Shown here in pieces: positions 38,925-49,395 of a stretch of 64,000 nucleotides of DNA (positions are counted from its first letter, which is position 1; each line of letters begins with the position of its first letter). The position numbers and the translations under genes are program-made. The DNA comes from Crossaster papposus (Eukaryota; Echinodermata; Asteroidea; Velatida; Solasteridae). The notes below the pieces were generated by a model. The model searched no databases. It was not told where the DNA came from and was given only the letters and a program-made list of their open reading frames with translations. The stretch covers positions 1 through 64,000 of the forward strand of contig JBAIAA010001615.1 in assembly GCA_037893245.1 (NCBI GenBank). The letters are read 5' to 3'.

Positions 38925-39500
38925 TTTAAAACAAAAACAGATTCGACCATTAAGACGTCCACAAAATTACTAAATACGCCGCCTGCGAGACAAGTAGAGG
39001 TAGATGACTAAAACTGAGGTTTTAAAATGTACTTATCATATGAATACAAAGTGAATGTTTTCGTTTATTGGCGATATTTCGTCGCGAATTCCACGCGGGT
39101 GCCATTTTGAACGGCTATGTGTAGTGCTGCAATTGACTTGTGGATATGGCTATGCGTAGTAATGACAGGCAAATCGAAATAGCTGTATAATAATTACAGG
39201 CGCCTCCACCAATCACATGCGACTTTGATTTGGTAGAGGCGCCTGTGATGGGCCTGTATATGCTACGCATAGCCATATCCACAAGTCAATTGCAGCGCTT
39301 CAAATAGCCGTTCAAAATGGTGCCCGCGTGGTTTTCGCGTCAGAATATTTGCCGATAAACAGAAAATGTCACTTTTCATCCAGATCATTAGTAAACATTA
39401 GTACCTCAATCTTAGTCATCGGTCTCTACTTGTGTCTCAGGTGGTGCATTTAGTAATTCTGTGGCCGTTTTGATGGTCAAATCTGTTTTCGTTGTCAAGT
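38925..39500. repeat. Large palindrome with ~270-bp arms
   Basis: The left arm includes AACGGCTATGTGTAGTGCTG and CAATTGACTTGTGGATATGG; the right arm has the inverse with several differences. The centre carries a second small hairpin made of AGGCGCCTC and GAGGCGCCT. It is probably another fold-back or palindromic MITE. Confidence 0.75.
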
Positions 39501-41034
39501 GATTGGATTCGTCATCATGGTCGCATTTTGGTTCGGATTAACGTTAAAACGACGATTTGTAGGCTACAAAAAAAGTCGTTACTCGGACTGGATATTTAAT
39601 CAGATTGTCGAGTTACAATCTAAATATTCACAAGGTCCATTTTCATAAACGATATTAATTTCAACTCCAAAAAGTCGTGCAATTTTATAGAAAACTGTTG
39701 CCGATAATTTCCACGCGACATCACACTCACAGCGCGGCGCGCGCGCGAGTTCGCTATAGTATGGTGCTCTGACATCTATGTATTATTGATGCTCATATGA
39801 TATAGGGACTAGACGCATTACCAACGGGCGACAGGTAAACACAGAATGTACCATTTGTCAACAGGGATTCTGTAAAAAACTGTCCTATTTGGTTTCCTAT
39901 TTCATAAAACTATTACCGAACAATACAAATACAGATAATGTGATGACTATAAATGATTAACATTTCCAGTTTGAAAATATTCGTCTGTTTTGTATTTACT
40001 AGTTTGAGTACGACACCTCAGAACGGAATATGATGCTTCCCCCATCGTTAGTTATGGTGCGGTCCTGGCCATGCGGTTACGGGCGTATTGCGCGGAAATC
40101 GTGGGAATCTTTCTCAAATCGAACTTAAATTTGTGAAACAAATCGAAAGTAAATACACCCGCACTAAAACAAAATGTATTGTTCGCAGATTTGGTTTGGT
40201 TATATAATTTGGCACTGCAAAATCAATTACGGCTTCATTTAATAGTTAGATTTACTTCCAAGAAAGTTGTTGACGTAACTACCCCCCCCCCCCCCCCCCA
40301 CCGGACCTAAAGTGCGGAAACCCACATTTCACCAGCGGTTATTTTCACACAAAGAAAATTTGTCTGACATGTGAGTTTGTTTGGGGGCTTCCCAACTTGG
40401 TCTGCGGGGCATGGAAGAAAGCATTTCGAACGCGGGGGCGTGTATTGTGGTTTTACGGAACACTGAAGGTTGCGGACGTAAGGAAATGGCTCCGGAAACC
40501 ATCCGTGCTTGAACCAAAAGAAAAAAAAAAAACGTAAGATTGAAACGCAACAGGTGCACCAGATCATAGCTAATAAAATGAGTTATAGCACTTTAAAAAA
40601 AATAAAAATCCAGGGCACACAAATTAAATCTCGTTCTAGACGTATTACTATTGCCCTTATATCTAAACGGAAACCACAAGTTACGTCCGTACCCTTGAAC
40701 AAAAGTGGAGGCCACTTATAAAATAGGGGTGATCAACATGAATAGTGTTATGGAATGTACAGGGTGCATTATATGCCAAGAAATAAAAACGAATGAGACT
40801 TTTTTGTATTATATTTAAACCACTTAATTGGTTTTTAAAATGCCAATTTATTTTGTCACAAATATTTCACTTTTACATAACCGGAAACCACCTTTTTATG
40901 ATTTGTTTTGGAAAAATTATACTACAAATATCAACAAAAGTATAAGTTTAGTTTACAGTATGTTCATGATTTACTCTTTAGTTTTATGGGACTTGGACAA
41001 TAACCAGGTGTTCCTCAACTTCGTGGAATGACCC

Positions 41035-41358
41035 AAATATAAAACAGTTCATCGGATAAGGACTCTATGGATATATATCGTGAAAATCTTTTAGACGATA
41101 TTCAAAAGAATGAAGATTCCACCTATCCGGAGCAATATCTATTTTTTCACGATCGGCAATCTGAAGAGGCGTAAGATCATCGATATCACCCGTAAATCTC
41201 TCTCAAATTATCAACGCTTTTTTGTTGAGGTTATAAAAACCCAAGTCTAACACAAAGTTGTTTAACTTCATGCGACGGTCACCCCCGACGTTATCTATAG
41301 GTCGCGATAGTTCAAAGGTCTGCTCGTTATCCGTCATGACGAACGTATGAGACTGCAT
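41035..41358 (-). pseudogene. Minor capsid paralogue 1 relic, N-terminal part
   Basis: It starts with the same MQSHTFVMTDNEQTFELSRP beginning as 12474 in Polinton-1 and contains the homologous GDRRMKLNNF segment. It then decays (a stop near ALII) before the inserted elements at 41034. It joins the C-terminal part at 36874-37271. Confidence 0.82.
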
Positions 41359-41371
41359 TTTGCAAAAGTAA

Positions 41372-42074
41372 CTAAAATATTTTTACGTTTAAAATTATAT
41401 ATTTACCTCTATTATCGATTATCTAGCCAAGACCGTTTTTTAACGAAAACGTGAGGCTGTTTATTTTATTGGCTACTAACTCTTTCGGAGAATTGTCTTA
41501 TTTGACGTACATGTAAATTGGATCTTGGGGATTGTTTGAACGAGCTGCATCGCCCGATAAAGGTATACTCTCCAAAAGATTAGTTTGTTTTCCATTAACA
41601 AAATTTGAATGCGTGGACAGTTCTTCGCAATGTAAAAAAAACGCGCTGTAAAGATTTAGGTTAAATTTTTCAAAATAATATTCAGTTAAATCACCGCTGC
41701 TGTAGACCCAACCCCTGGGTAAGCCCAAAAGTTTAGACAAATTACTCGATGGTTTTATATTCGCGAAAGACTCAGAGGTCACCACTGACAAATAAAATAG
41801 TTTATCGTTTATCGGAGTAATGGTCATAGGTTTAATATCATCTATAAAACGATCTTCGAAAGAATAAAGATTCCATCGACCGGGCGTGATATCAAGTTTT
41901 TTATCTAATGAATGACCAAGAAAACTATATTTATTATATTGTATCATCTCTACTTTTTTGACGTTATAAAAACCCACGTCTATTAATGCGACGGTCGCCC
42001 CCGACGTTATCTATGGGTTGAGGTAGCTCAAAAGTCTGTTCTTTTTTGGTAATGACGAGAGTGTGCGACTGCAT
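41372..42074 (-). pseudogene. Minor capsid paralogue 2 relic
   Basis: It is homologous to 12488-13195. The middle is open from 41498 to 41977, but there is a frame break near 41980 and an ACATGTA insertion near 41510 that shifts the C-terminal end. The presence of both paralogues here shows that the capsid gene duplication predates the two copies. Confidence 0.82.
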
Positions 42075-42116
42075 TAAAAATAAATAAAAAAAAATAAATA
42101 AAACGTTACTATAAAA

Positions 42117-43386
42117 ATGAACGAGACTTACGGAAACAAACTAAATCCTCACAGACGCCTTAAAAATCCTCGGGGTATAAAAGGCAACCGCCAGACTGTA
42201 GTACAATTCTAGCACGATCGACGCGAACGACAAATTAATAGTCAAGTTTCCGTCGTTGAGCACCAACGACGTGATCGTCCCCGGTTCGGCGAAACTAGCT
42301 TTTAATATCGATCTAACCTCGGACGACGATGCCGATCGAAGTCTGTTTAAAAATCTAGGACGAAATCTCGTAAAACAAATAAGAATATGTATCGGTGGTC
42401 GAGAGATCGTAAACTTGACCGACGCCGACGTTTATAACATTTTTATAGAAATTTGGTTACCCAAAGGTATCGTAGATCACTACGCCGGAAACGAGATTGC
42501 CAACATATCGAGCCTACGCGTGGGTACCGGTAACGCGGTTGCCGGTGCAAATAGTGGAAAAGACAAAAAAATAGCGGATGCCTTTGGAAACAGATTTTGT
42601 ATACCTCTAGACTTTGAAATGCTCACGGATCATCAACCGTTTTATCCATCCGCTCTAAACGACCAACTGTCTTACGAACTTACTTTTAACGATTACGTCA
42701 AAGTCGTAAATTCTACCGACGCCGAAGCGAGTTATCGCATCTACAACTTGGCGCTAGAATACGAGATCGTTTCTAACAAATATTTAGCTCAAATCTTAGC
42801 TCAAAAATGTCTCGGCAAGACGCAGTTTTTGTTCGATAGGATTCAGAGACACGAAGTAAGATCTATCGATAAATCGGACACCGTTTGGAACTTTAATTTA
42901 AACGTAGCGGGTATATTTAAGGGTATACTGTTTTTGTTTAAAGACCCGACTACGAAAACCCCCGAACTATTTTATAACCTAAAGATAGTCAAAGTTAGCG
43001 TGACGATATAAGGAAAACCTAATCAACTCTATAGTTCGGGTCTCAAGAGCTATCAACACTGGGGAGAAATCAACAAGTTCTTTGGAGACTCGTCCACAGA
43101 ATTGGGGGCGGGGGTGTGTAAAGATTTAGGGTTGACGGGAATGGATATCGGCGATTAATTTTTGAGAAGATACAGACTTTGGTTGGATATGAGATCGACG
43201 GAAGACAATAAAAATTACGGATCGGGTGAACAAAACGGCGATATAAGCGGAGGAATCTCTATATTGATGGAACGCGAAGCTCAAACCGCGGGCGCTCTAA
43301 AGTGTTACGTCTTTTTGGTGATGGACGCGCAACTTAACATCCAAGGAGGCCGCTTGAGCAGCGTCAACTTTAAAACAATAAAATAA
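42117..43386 (+). pseudogene. Major capsid protein relic
   Basis: It aligns with 13234-14502 over its full length, as a single copy without the 815-bp duplication. A small deletion and TAG lie near 42200. There are stops at about 43009 and 43156, and the natural stop is lost so the frame runs slightly further. TATAAAA precedes the start, as in Polinton-1. Confidence 0.88.
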
Positions 43387-43404
43387 CTCGTATTTATAAA
43401 AGAC

Positions 43405-44033
43405 ATGACACCACACTGCGCTTTAATATGCGGAAGAACAAACTCTGGCAAAACAAAGTTTGCGTTAGACTTGTTAGAAAACGAATACGCCAACCAATTT
43501 GAATATTTGGTGATCATACATGTACATGTATGTATGTCCGACTCTGTCAAACAACAAAACTTACCACGAGAGACCTTGGTTTTTTAACGACCCAAACGTT
43601 TACGCGTGCGACCTCGACGCTGAAAATATGAACATGAACGAAGCCATAGACTTTTATCGAACGAAATTTAAAGATTTGCACACTTTGTTTTTAATCGACG
43701 ACTGCAGCGCTTATCAAGCGATGAAATATCGAAAGGGTCACAAGGGAGGATGCTGCATGTTATCTAAATTAGCCTTTAGCGGTAGACACGATAACCACAG
43801 CTGTTGGTTATTGACTCAAAAATATAACAGCGTTTTAAAAGATTATCGCAAACAGACTCAATGGGTGGCTATTTTTGTATTGCAAAGACAAAAAAAGTTT
43901 TGATAATTGCCTCGACGAAAATAATGTGGTGCCGGATAATAAAAGGCGAGACATAAAACAATATCTCAAAGACACTCCCTATAGTAAATTGATTTTATAT
44001 ACGGATCCTCCGACTAAATGGAATTTGTTGTAA
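43405..44033 (+). pseudogene. Packaging ATPase relic
   Basis: The Walker A region GRTNSGKTKF is intact. An insertion of ACATGTACATGTATGT-type sequence near 43517-43532 shifts the frame. Another shift lies near 43877 (ATTTTTGTATTGC). LFLIDDC is still recognisable. Confidence 0.86.
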
Positions 44034-44220
44034 CCTAGTTGCGGTTTGTTGAACAGCTAGTTGAGATTTGCTGAGGTTTTGTTGATGATTTGTTGGATAG
44101 CTAGTTGTAAAGTACTTAGATAGCTAGTTGTAATTTGTTGAACAGCTAGTTGTAATTTGTTAGATACATGTAGCTAGTTGTAATTTGTTGGGTAGCTAGT
44201 TGTGAATTGTTGCAGTTAGT
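44034..44220 (+). repeat. Diverged GCTAGTTG minisatellite
   Basis: It holds the units (T)AGCTAGTTGTAATTTGTTG, in the same position as 15966-16215 of Polinton-1 but with different unit variants. No gene is seen. Confidence 0.75.
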
Positions 44221-44349
44221 TTATCTCGCGTTTATTTAAATGTTATTTTTGCTGATGATCTTTTACTCAAATTTATTATAGCGTCGGCCTTGTGTATTTT
44301 ATCTTACAAATATTTTTCTCTAAAAATAAAATTATACCGTCTTATAAAA

Positions 44350-44895
44350 ATGGAGCCTTTAAAAACTTTAGACAACGATCCGCAAACGGAAAAACATAAA
44401 ACTAGACTGTTGCGTGTAGTATCAGCCGGTGATTCTAAAAAGTATTTGGGTAAAGAATTTAGCCAGGGAGATATAGAAAACCTAGACGCGAACAAACAAG
44501 AGAAAATGTACAACCATTACGAGGCAAGGTTGGGTAAAGAAATGATTACTAGTTTGGGTAACTGCGTGCTGGGGATTTACTCGAGAGTTTTAGGCGCGAG
44601 TCTACCTATGATCAAACCCATGGGTGTCATTCTACGAGTAGACTCGGAAGACGCGCTCACCAAAGATCTAGAGGAAGATCCCGTTATATCTATCTCGATA
44701 GCTAGTTTACTTTGCGAAGTTTATTACAACTACGGAATGTTGTTGTCGCCGTTAGTAGGTTTCTTGATAACGTCTAAACATTTAGTTATCAACGAAAATA
44801 ATTCCCTTGACAATATAATAAAAGATGAGTCAACAAAAGAGCCCAAGTTCGTCGATGTTACAGGAGACTCCAAAGGTACAGATGGTGACGACTAA
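44350..44895 (+). CDS. Conserved Polinton protein, 181 residues (Polinton-2 copy)
   Basis: This is an intact homologue of 16341-16880, starting MEPLKTLDND and preceded directly by CTTATAAAA. The core from KYLGKEFSQGDIENLDANKQ to ITSKHLVIN is nearly identical. The upstream extension to 44290 is not used. It is one of only two clearly intact genes in this decayed element. Chance survival in a short gene is possible. Confidence 0.78.
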   Translation: MEPLKTLDNDPQTEKHKTRLLRVVSAGDSKKYLGKEFSQGDIENLDANKQEKMYNHYEARLGKEMITSLGNCVLGIYSRVLGASLPMIKPMGVILRVDSEDALTKDLEEDPVISISIASLLCEVYYNYGMLLSPLVGFLITSKHLVINENNSLDNIIKDESTKEPKFVDVTGDSKGTDGDD

Positions 44896-45198
44896 AACTA
44901 AAAAACCCGGTAGAGTAAAACAAGGCAAGGCATTAGCGGAACACAACAAAAAGAGAAAAGAACAAACTGCCAAGATGCAAAATATAGACGTGAAGAGTAC
45001 TCTTTCTTATTCGTACGCGACAATTGGGTCGATAACGGGGTTGGCGCTTGTTTTAGGAGGACTCTACAGTATACATGGAGCAAAAAAAGCCCCTCTTTAT
45101 CTTCGGTCTCACCGCCAAAACCACTAGCACAGCCTCCCCAAAAGAGCCCAAGGGAGACTTCATCCCAACCATCTTTAGATTTTGTAGAAATGGAATAA
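44825..45198 (+). pseudogene. Small basic membrane protein relic
   Basis: It is homologous to 16819-17160, with the basic NKKRKEQ region intact. An extra GT-like step near 45070 (TACAGTATACATGG) shifts the frame after the membrane segment. Confidence 0.75.
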
Positions 45199-45227
45199 CA
45201 AAAAAAATTAAATTGTGGCAATTATAA

Positions 45228-45451
45228 ATAGATACTAATAGCATTGCCAACAATCTCTATCATGCCGCCGTGATCTCTATGTTAAGCGTGGGATTTACCA
45301 TGTTTAGTAAACAACTTTTGAAGATCAAACCGGCCGATCTCGACAAGTTGAGCGTGGAAGATGTAGCGAAACTAACGGCTGTGATAAGCGGATCGATGTA
45401 CGTAAAATCTGGCTGGTCAATCAAAATATACTCCCACCAAATATATTAAAC
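45228..45451 (+). pseudogene. 76-residue protein relic, start codon lost
   Basis: It is homologous to 17190-17420. The ATG is changed to ATA (45228-45230), and there is a frame break near 45405 (GTAAAATCTGGCTGG). The LLKIKPADLDKLSVEDVAKL block is conserved. Confidence 0.78.
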
Positions 45452-45485
45452 TCGAAGTAAAATAACTTTAGTTCGTTATAATAAA

Positions 45486-46693
45486 ATGGCCGAAGGTGGA
45501 GTTTTTGAACCGGTAGACGGCTACGAGGTAGAAGACAACGAGGTAGTCTGGGACTCCTACGACAACCAACCTCTAATCGTCGAGTCAAGATATGCAACAC
45601 TGGACGACCTCAACAAAGAAATAATACAATCTGAAGTTGACGCTTTTTACGATCACTTATATGCTGAAACTGGTTTAAACCCACCATTATTAATGATCAC
45701 TGATTTTTATAGAGATGAAAATAATGACCTACCGGTACATATTAGAAAAGGAAAAAGAGATTTTCAACTATCTTTCACAAAAGGTAAACTAATAAAATAT
45801 TACGAGATAAATACCTTGAAAACTAAATACGGCGTGGGTTTTATTCGCGACATGTTAGACCTCGTTGACTATGACCCCAAAGTTAAAAAACTGTCGTCGA
45901 AGCAACAACAACAATTACAACAGATTGAATCGGAGTCTACCCCGATGCAAAATCTTTCGGAAACGGCCGACGCTTTAAGCGAAATTTACGAAACTGTTAA
46001 CCAAGAACAAGAACAGGAAACCAGTTTTACCGATCTATCCAACAGAAAAATTGCTGGTTTAGACAAAGCTTTTCAAACGATGGGAGGCAACTTGGAACTA
46101 AATTTAGCGCGTCTCAGAATACTCGACGATGAGATAGCCCAGACCGAAGCGGCACTCGCCGAATCAGTGAGCGACGGTTCCACGGCAGAAATGAGAGAGA
46201 GATTAGAAGACTTAAAAAATCGAAAGATCGGCTAGATTAGAAGCCGCGTCTGCCGACAAAAAAAACTTAGAAGTCAGATGAACAGAATAAAAGAAACGAT
46301 TACGAGAATTTTAGATAGCGACACGACCTTGAGAGAACAAATTAGAACGTTGTTTAGAGAACAAGGCGTGACCATCGCGAGCATTTTGTCGGCGTTTGGT
46401 TTGGCTATCGGTTTGATAGTAAAGAGCGTTCTGTCTGTCGGTGCACCACCCACACCTTTGCCCGCGCCCACGCCTACTCCAATACCACCATCCCAATCGG
46501 GTAACGTAAAATAATAGATACAGTCGCAACTAAAACACTTTTCAAACGTGCTCGCTAAACTAGGCTCAAAATTACTCGACGCCTTGCCCGGAATTTTAGG
46601 CGGTATAGCGAGTTGGATATTTAACGTATTGAGTAAAACCGCCAGATGGTTAGGAGAACACGTGTGGACCTTTATAGTGGGAGTCCCACGGTA
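45486..46693 (+). pseudogene. Acidic coiled-coil membrane protein relic
   Basis: It is homologous to 17434-18642. The N-terminal 249 codons are open to 46235, but its first ~120 residues differ considerably from Polinton-1. A one-base break near 46220 and a TAG near 46513 follow. The 3' end is lost in a deletion at ~46690. That deletion fuses it directly to the convergent gene and removes the shared hairpin. Confidence 0.82.
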
Positions 46694-47699
46694 AGTTAGC
46701 GGTCGCAATCTGTATATTGTTGTTATATCCTTCGTGGGTTCCGACCCTCACAAAAGTTTAACGAACTCTTGGCGTATTGCAGCGAATCTTGAAATTAGGT
46801 TATAGATTCTTCCAGATCGGTCGGAGACGATATCAAGTCTTCGACGATATTAACAAACTGAGCTTGAGCGTCGAGCCCCGTGCCTAGAGTCAAAATACTA
46901 GTTTTTGTTTGCGCCTGAGCCCCCAGCACAGCGTAAACATACGCCCTGACAGATTCGTTAATTTTTTGTATCCCTACGTTGGTAAAGTGAGACTCTGCGG
47001 GTATCCATTTTTGCCACCCGAGCGTCAATACCGCTCTACGATATATAACTTATTATATAAGTACTGTAATAACCAGATCCTTTAGGAGGATCTTCGTGGC
47101 CAAACCCCATTAGACATCCCCCCGCGTATTTACCGTAACTAATATCCAAGAGACAAGTTGTGATCTTCGCCGTAAAATCTGCAAGGGTCTATATTACCTT
47201 TACAATCTTTATTGTTGTTATAAGGGTCATATATGTCCCGGTATGGGACATTGCATAAACTCTAATATTTTTCTAACCGTAAAACAAACGTGAAATCTAT
47301 ATATGGCCCTCGTGAGACGATCCGTCAAATAAAGTAGATCTATCCCTATGCCGCAACCGGCGGTACTGCAGCAAAATTGAATTGATTTTGATAAAACACC
47401 AACGGATCAGATTTCCATCTTTTTATTAGCTCATCCGTTGTAACGGCGGGTAACCTATAATGGGTGAATATATCCGCAAAAATAACCATAAAAGAACCGC
47501 GGTCGACCGCGTTTACTACAATCTCTAGACTCTTGAAATCTAAGTCCAGCCTGTTAGCTTGTTCTTGTGCTTGTTCTTTTATTCTCGATATGATTTTATC
47601 TTGTTCGATCAGTCTCGAGTAATTTTTAGCTTGTTTTTGTGTTTGTTCTTTCAGTCTCGATGTATTTTCTACGACCGTTTTGTTTATGACGCTAATCAT
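46694..47699 (-). pseudogene. 371-residue protein relic with extra N-terminal coiled coil
   Basis: It is homologous to 18855-19777. The proline-rich C terminus is deleted at the junction near 46690. Several breaks occur between 47030 and 47350. The first frame (47346-47699) carries about 50 additional N-terminal residues rich in Lys/Gln/Glu (RLKEQTQKQAKNYSRLIEQD) that Polinton-1 lacks. Confidence 0.8.
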
Positions 47700-47951
47700 T
47701 TTTATTTGTCTTTATTATAACAGACTTTAATTAAAATGTCTTAAAATGTGTATTATAAAATATGTCTCATTATTTTTTAGATTGAGGAATCCACTTAGAA
47801 AAATTTATAAGCTGGGTATCCCGCAACAAACGCAAGTTCTCGTTCTTTTTGGTTATCGCTGGGGGGGTAAAAGTCTGAGAGTTGGGGTTTTTGCTATAAG
47901 TTCAAGATGAAATCTAAGTATTTTTTATATTTTATTTTCTTCTTTTAAAAT

Positions 47952-48368
47952 ATGGCTAGCATCGCTATGATGGTTGGAGGCGCTATAGTTAACGCTTTAG
48001 CTTTTACGGGATCAAACTTTTTTTCGAGCGTTAAACAAGACGGAGAGCGCAAGAGACACGACTTGGCTTTAAAACAACTGACGACGGCAAAAATAAATGG
48101 GGAAAAATCTCGGACAAAGTATCTCGATTGGTTAAACGATCGACTAAAAAAACAAGCGAAGGCTCAAAAGACTTTTAAAAGTACTGACAAGGCTCTCAGA
48201 GAATACAACTCGGTTACTCGCGAAGATCTACGAGTACCAATCTACCTGCAGCACGAGCCCACTCTCGCCGATTTTTACGCGCCGAGCGAAGATCAAAAGA
48301 CCGGCGAGTTGGCGTTTGTTTTGGGAGGAACGGCGTTGGTAGGTTTTTTAGTTTGTAAGTTTTTATAA
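47952..48368 (+). CDS. Small two-pass membrane protein (Polinton-2 copy)
   Basis: This intact 138-residue homologue of 19814-20242 has the hydrophobic N terminus MASIAMMVGGAIVNALAF. The coiled-coil middle, the LADFYAPSEDQKTGEL block and the final hydrophobic helix are also present. CTTTTAAAAT precedes the ATG in both copies. The 250 bp upstream show nothing recognisable. Confidence 0.8.
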   Translation: MASIAMMVGGAIVNALAFTGSNFFSSVKQDGERKRHDLALKQLTTAKINGEKSRTKYLDWLNDRLKKQAKAQKTFKSTDKALREYNSVTREDLRVPIYLQHEPTLADFYAPSEDQKTGELAFVLGGTALVGFLVCKFL

Positions 48369-48404
48369 GTTGTTTAGTTTTTATAAGTTGTTTAGTTAAA
48401 TACA

Positions 48405-49395
48405 ATGAAAACAAAGTTTAAAAAAGTGTATTATAGCCCCGTCGGTTATTGGAAGGGTGAGGGCGCGGTTGTAAAATTAGCTAAAAAACGGGCGCGTCCA
48501 AAGAAGAAACTGGTTAAAAAAACAAGCGTTGTGGCAAATTTATTTACCGCCTCCTACGTATATTCCTCGACCTACGAGTTTGAACAAGTCCATGGGTATT
48601 CCCAACGAAATGCATCAGATACATGTGTAGACTTGTTATTTTTACCCTTCAATAAAGTCGGTAAAAAAGAATATAAGTACGCGATGACGGTCGTTGACGT
48701 GGCCACGCGTTTTACAGAGGCCGAACCTTTGACCAACAAGACGAGTACCCAGGTGGCCGATGCTTTGAGTCGAGTTTACGCTAGGTCGCCTTTGACTTGG
48801 CCAAAGGTTTTAAAAGTAGACGCGGGTAAAGAATTTCACGGGGAATTAAAAAAAATGATGTCGGAGAAAAATGTCGCGATACAAGTGGGAGAACCACAGA
48901 GCGCAGGGTATCGTCGAAAGATTTAACAGGACTTTGGCGGAGAGATTGTTTGGCCATCAATACGCCAAAGAAATCCTTAATCCGACGGAGAGATCGCGAC
49001 TCTGGGTTAAAAGATTACCCGACGTAATTAAGGCGTTAAACGACGAAACCACCAGATCGATAATGACGGAAGACTACGAGCCACTCACTCCCAGGCGGGC
49101 GATGCAAGAAACGCAAGTTCGTCAAATCAGTTCTTCCGTGGACGAGGTAGAAAAAGAGTTGATCAAAAAAGGCGATCTTTTTAGATATCTTTACGCGCCC
49201 AGTGAGTTAGAGGGAGGAGAGCGCAGGCGAGCGACCGATCCTATCTGGAGTCTCGAGGTTTTTGATTTAGATCGCGCGATCAAAGACCCCAACCAACCCA
49301 CTCTTTACTATCTCAAAAAAGGTCCCAATCGAAGTTTCGTTAGTCAAGAGCTTCAAGTCGTTCCACCGGACACCGAGTTACCTCCAAGTTTATAG
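48405..49395 (+). pseudogene. Integrase relic
   Basis: It is homologous to 20346-21343. Frame breaks lie near 48490 and 48893, and a TACATGTG-type insertion near 48622. The catalytic D regions (VDAGKEFHG) and the E region (GIVERFNRTLAERL) are still readable in separate frames. The C-terminal junction that is broken in Polinton-1 is continuous here. Confidence 0.86.

Larger units (their letters stand above)
37720..41034. mobile_element. 3.3-kb inverted-repeat element of unknown type
   Basis: The ends are GGGTCATTCCA(T/C)GAAGTTG and its inverse, about 20 bp. It follows the 443-bp element by five bases, and both interrupt the same capsid relic. I found no transposase frame. It contains a TTAA MITE (38436-38810), a large palindrome (38925-39500), a run of C at 40283-40299, and otherwise plain AT-rich sequence. 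Small frames at 38304, 38765, 40307 and 40828 have no recognisable domain. Confidence 0.65.
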
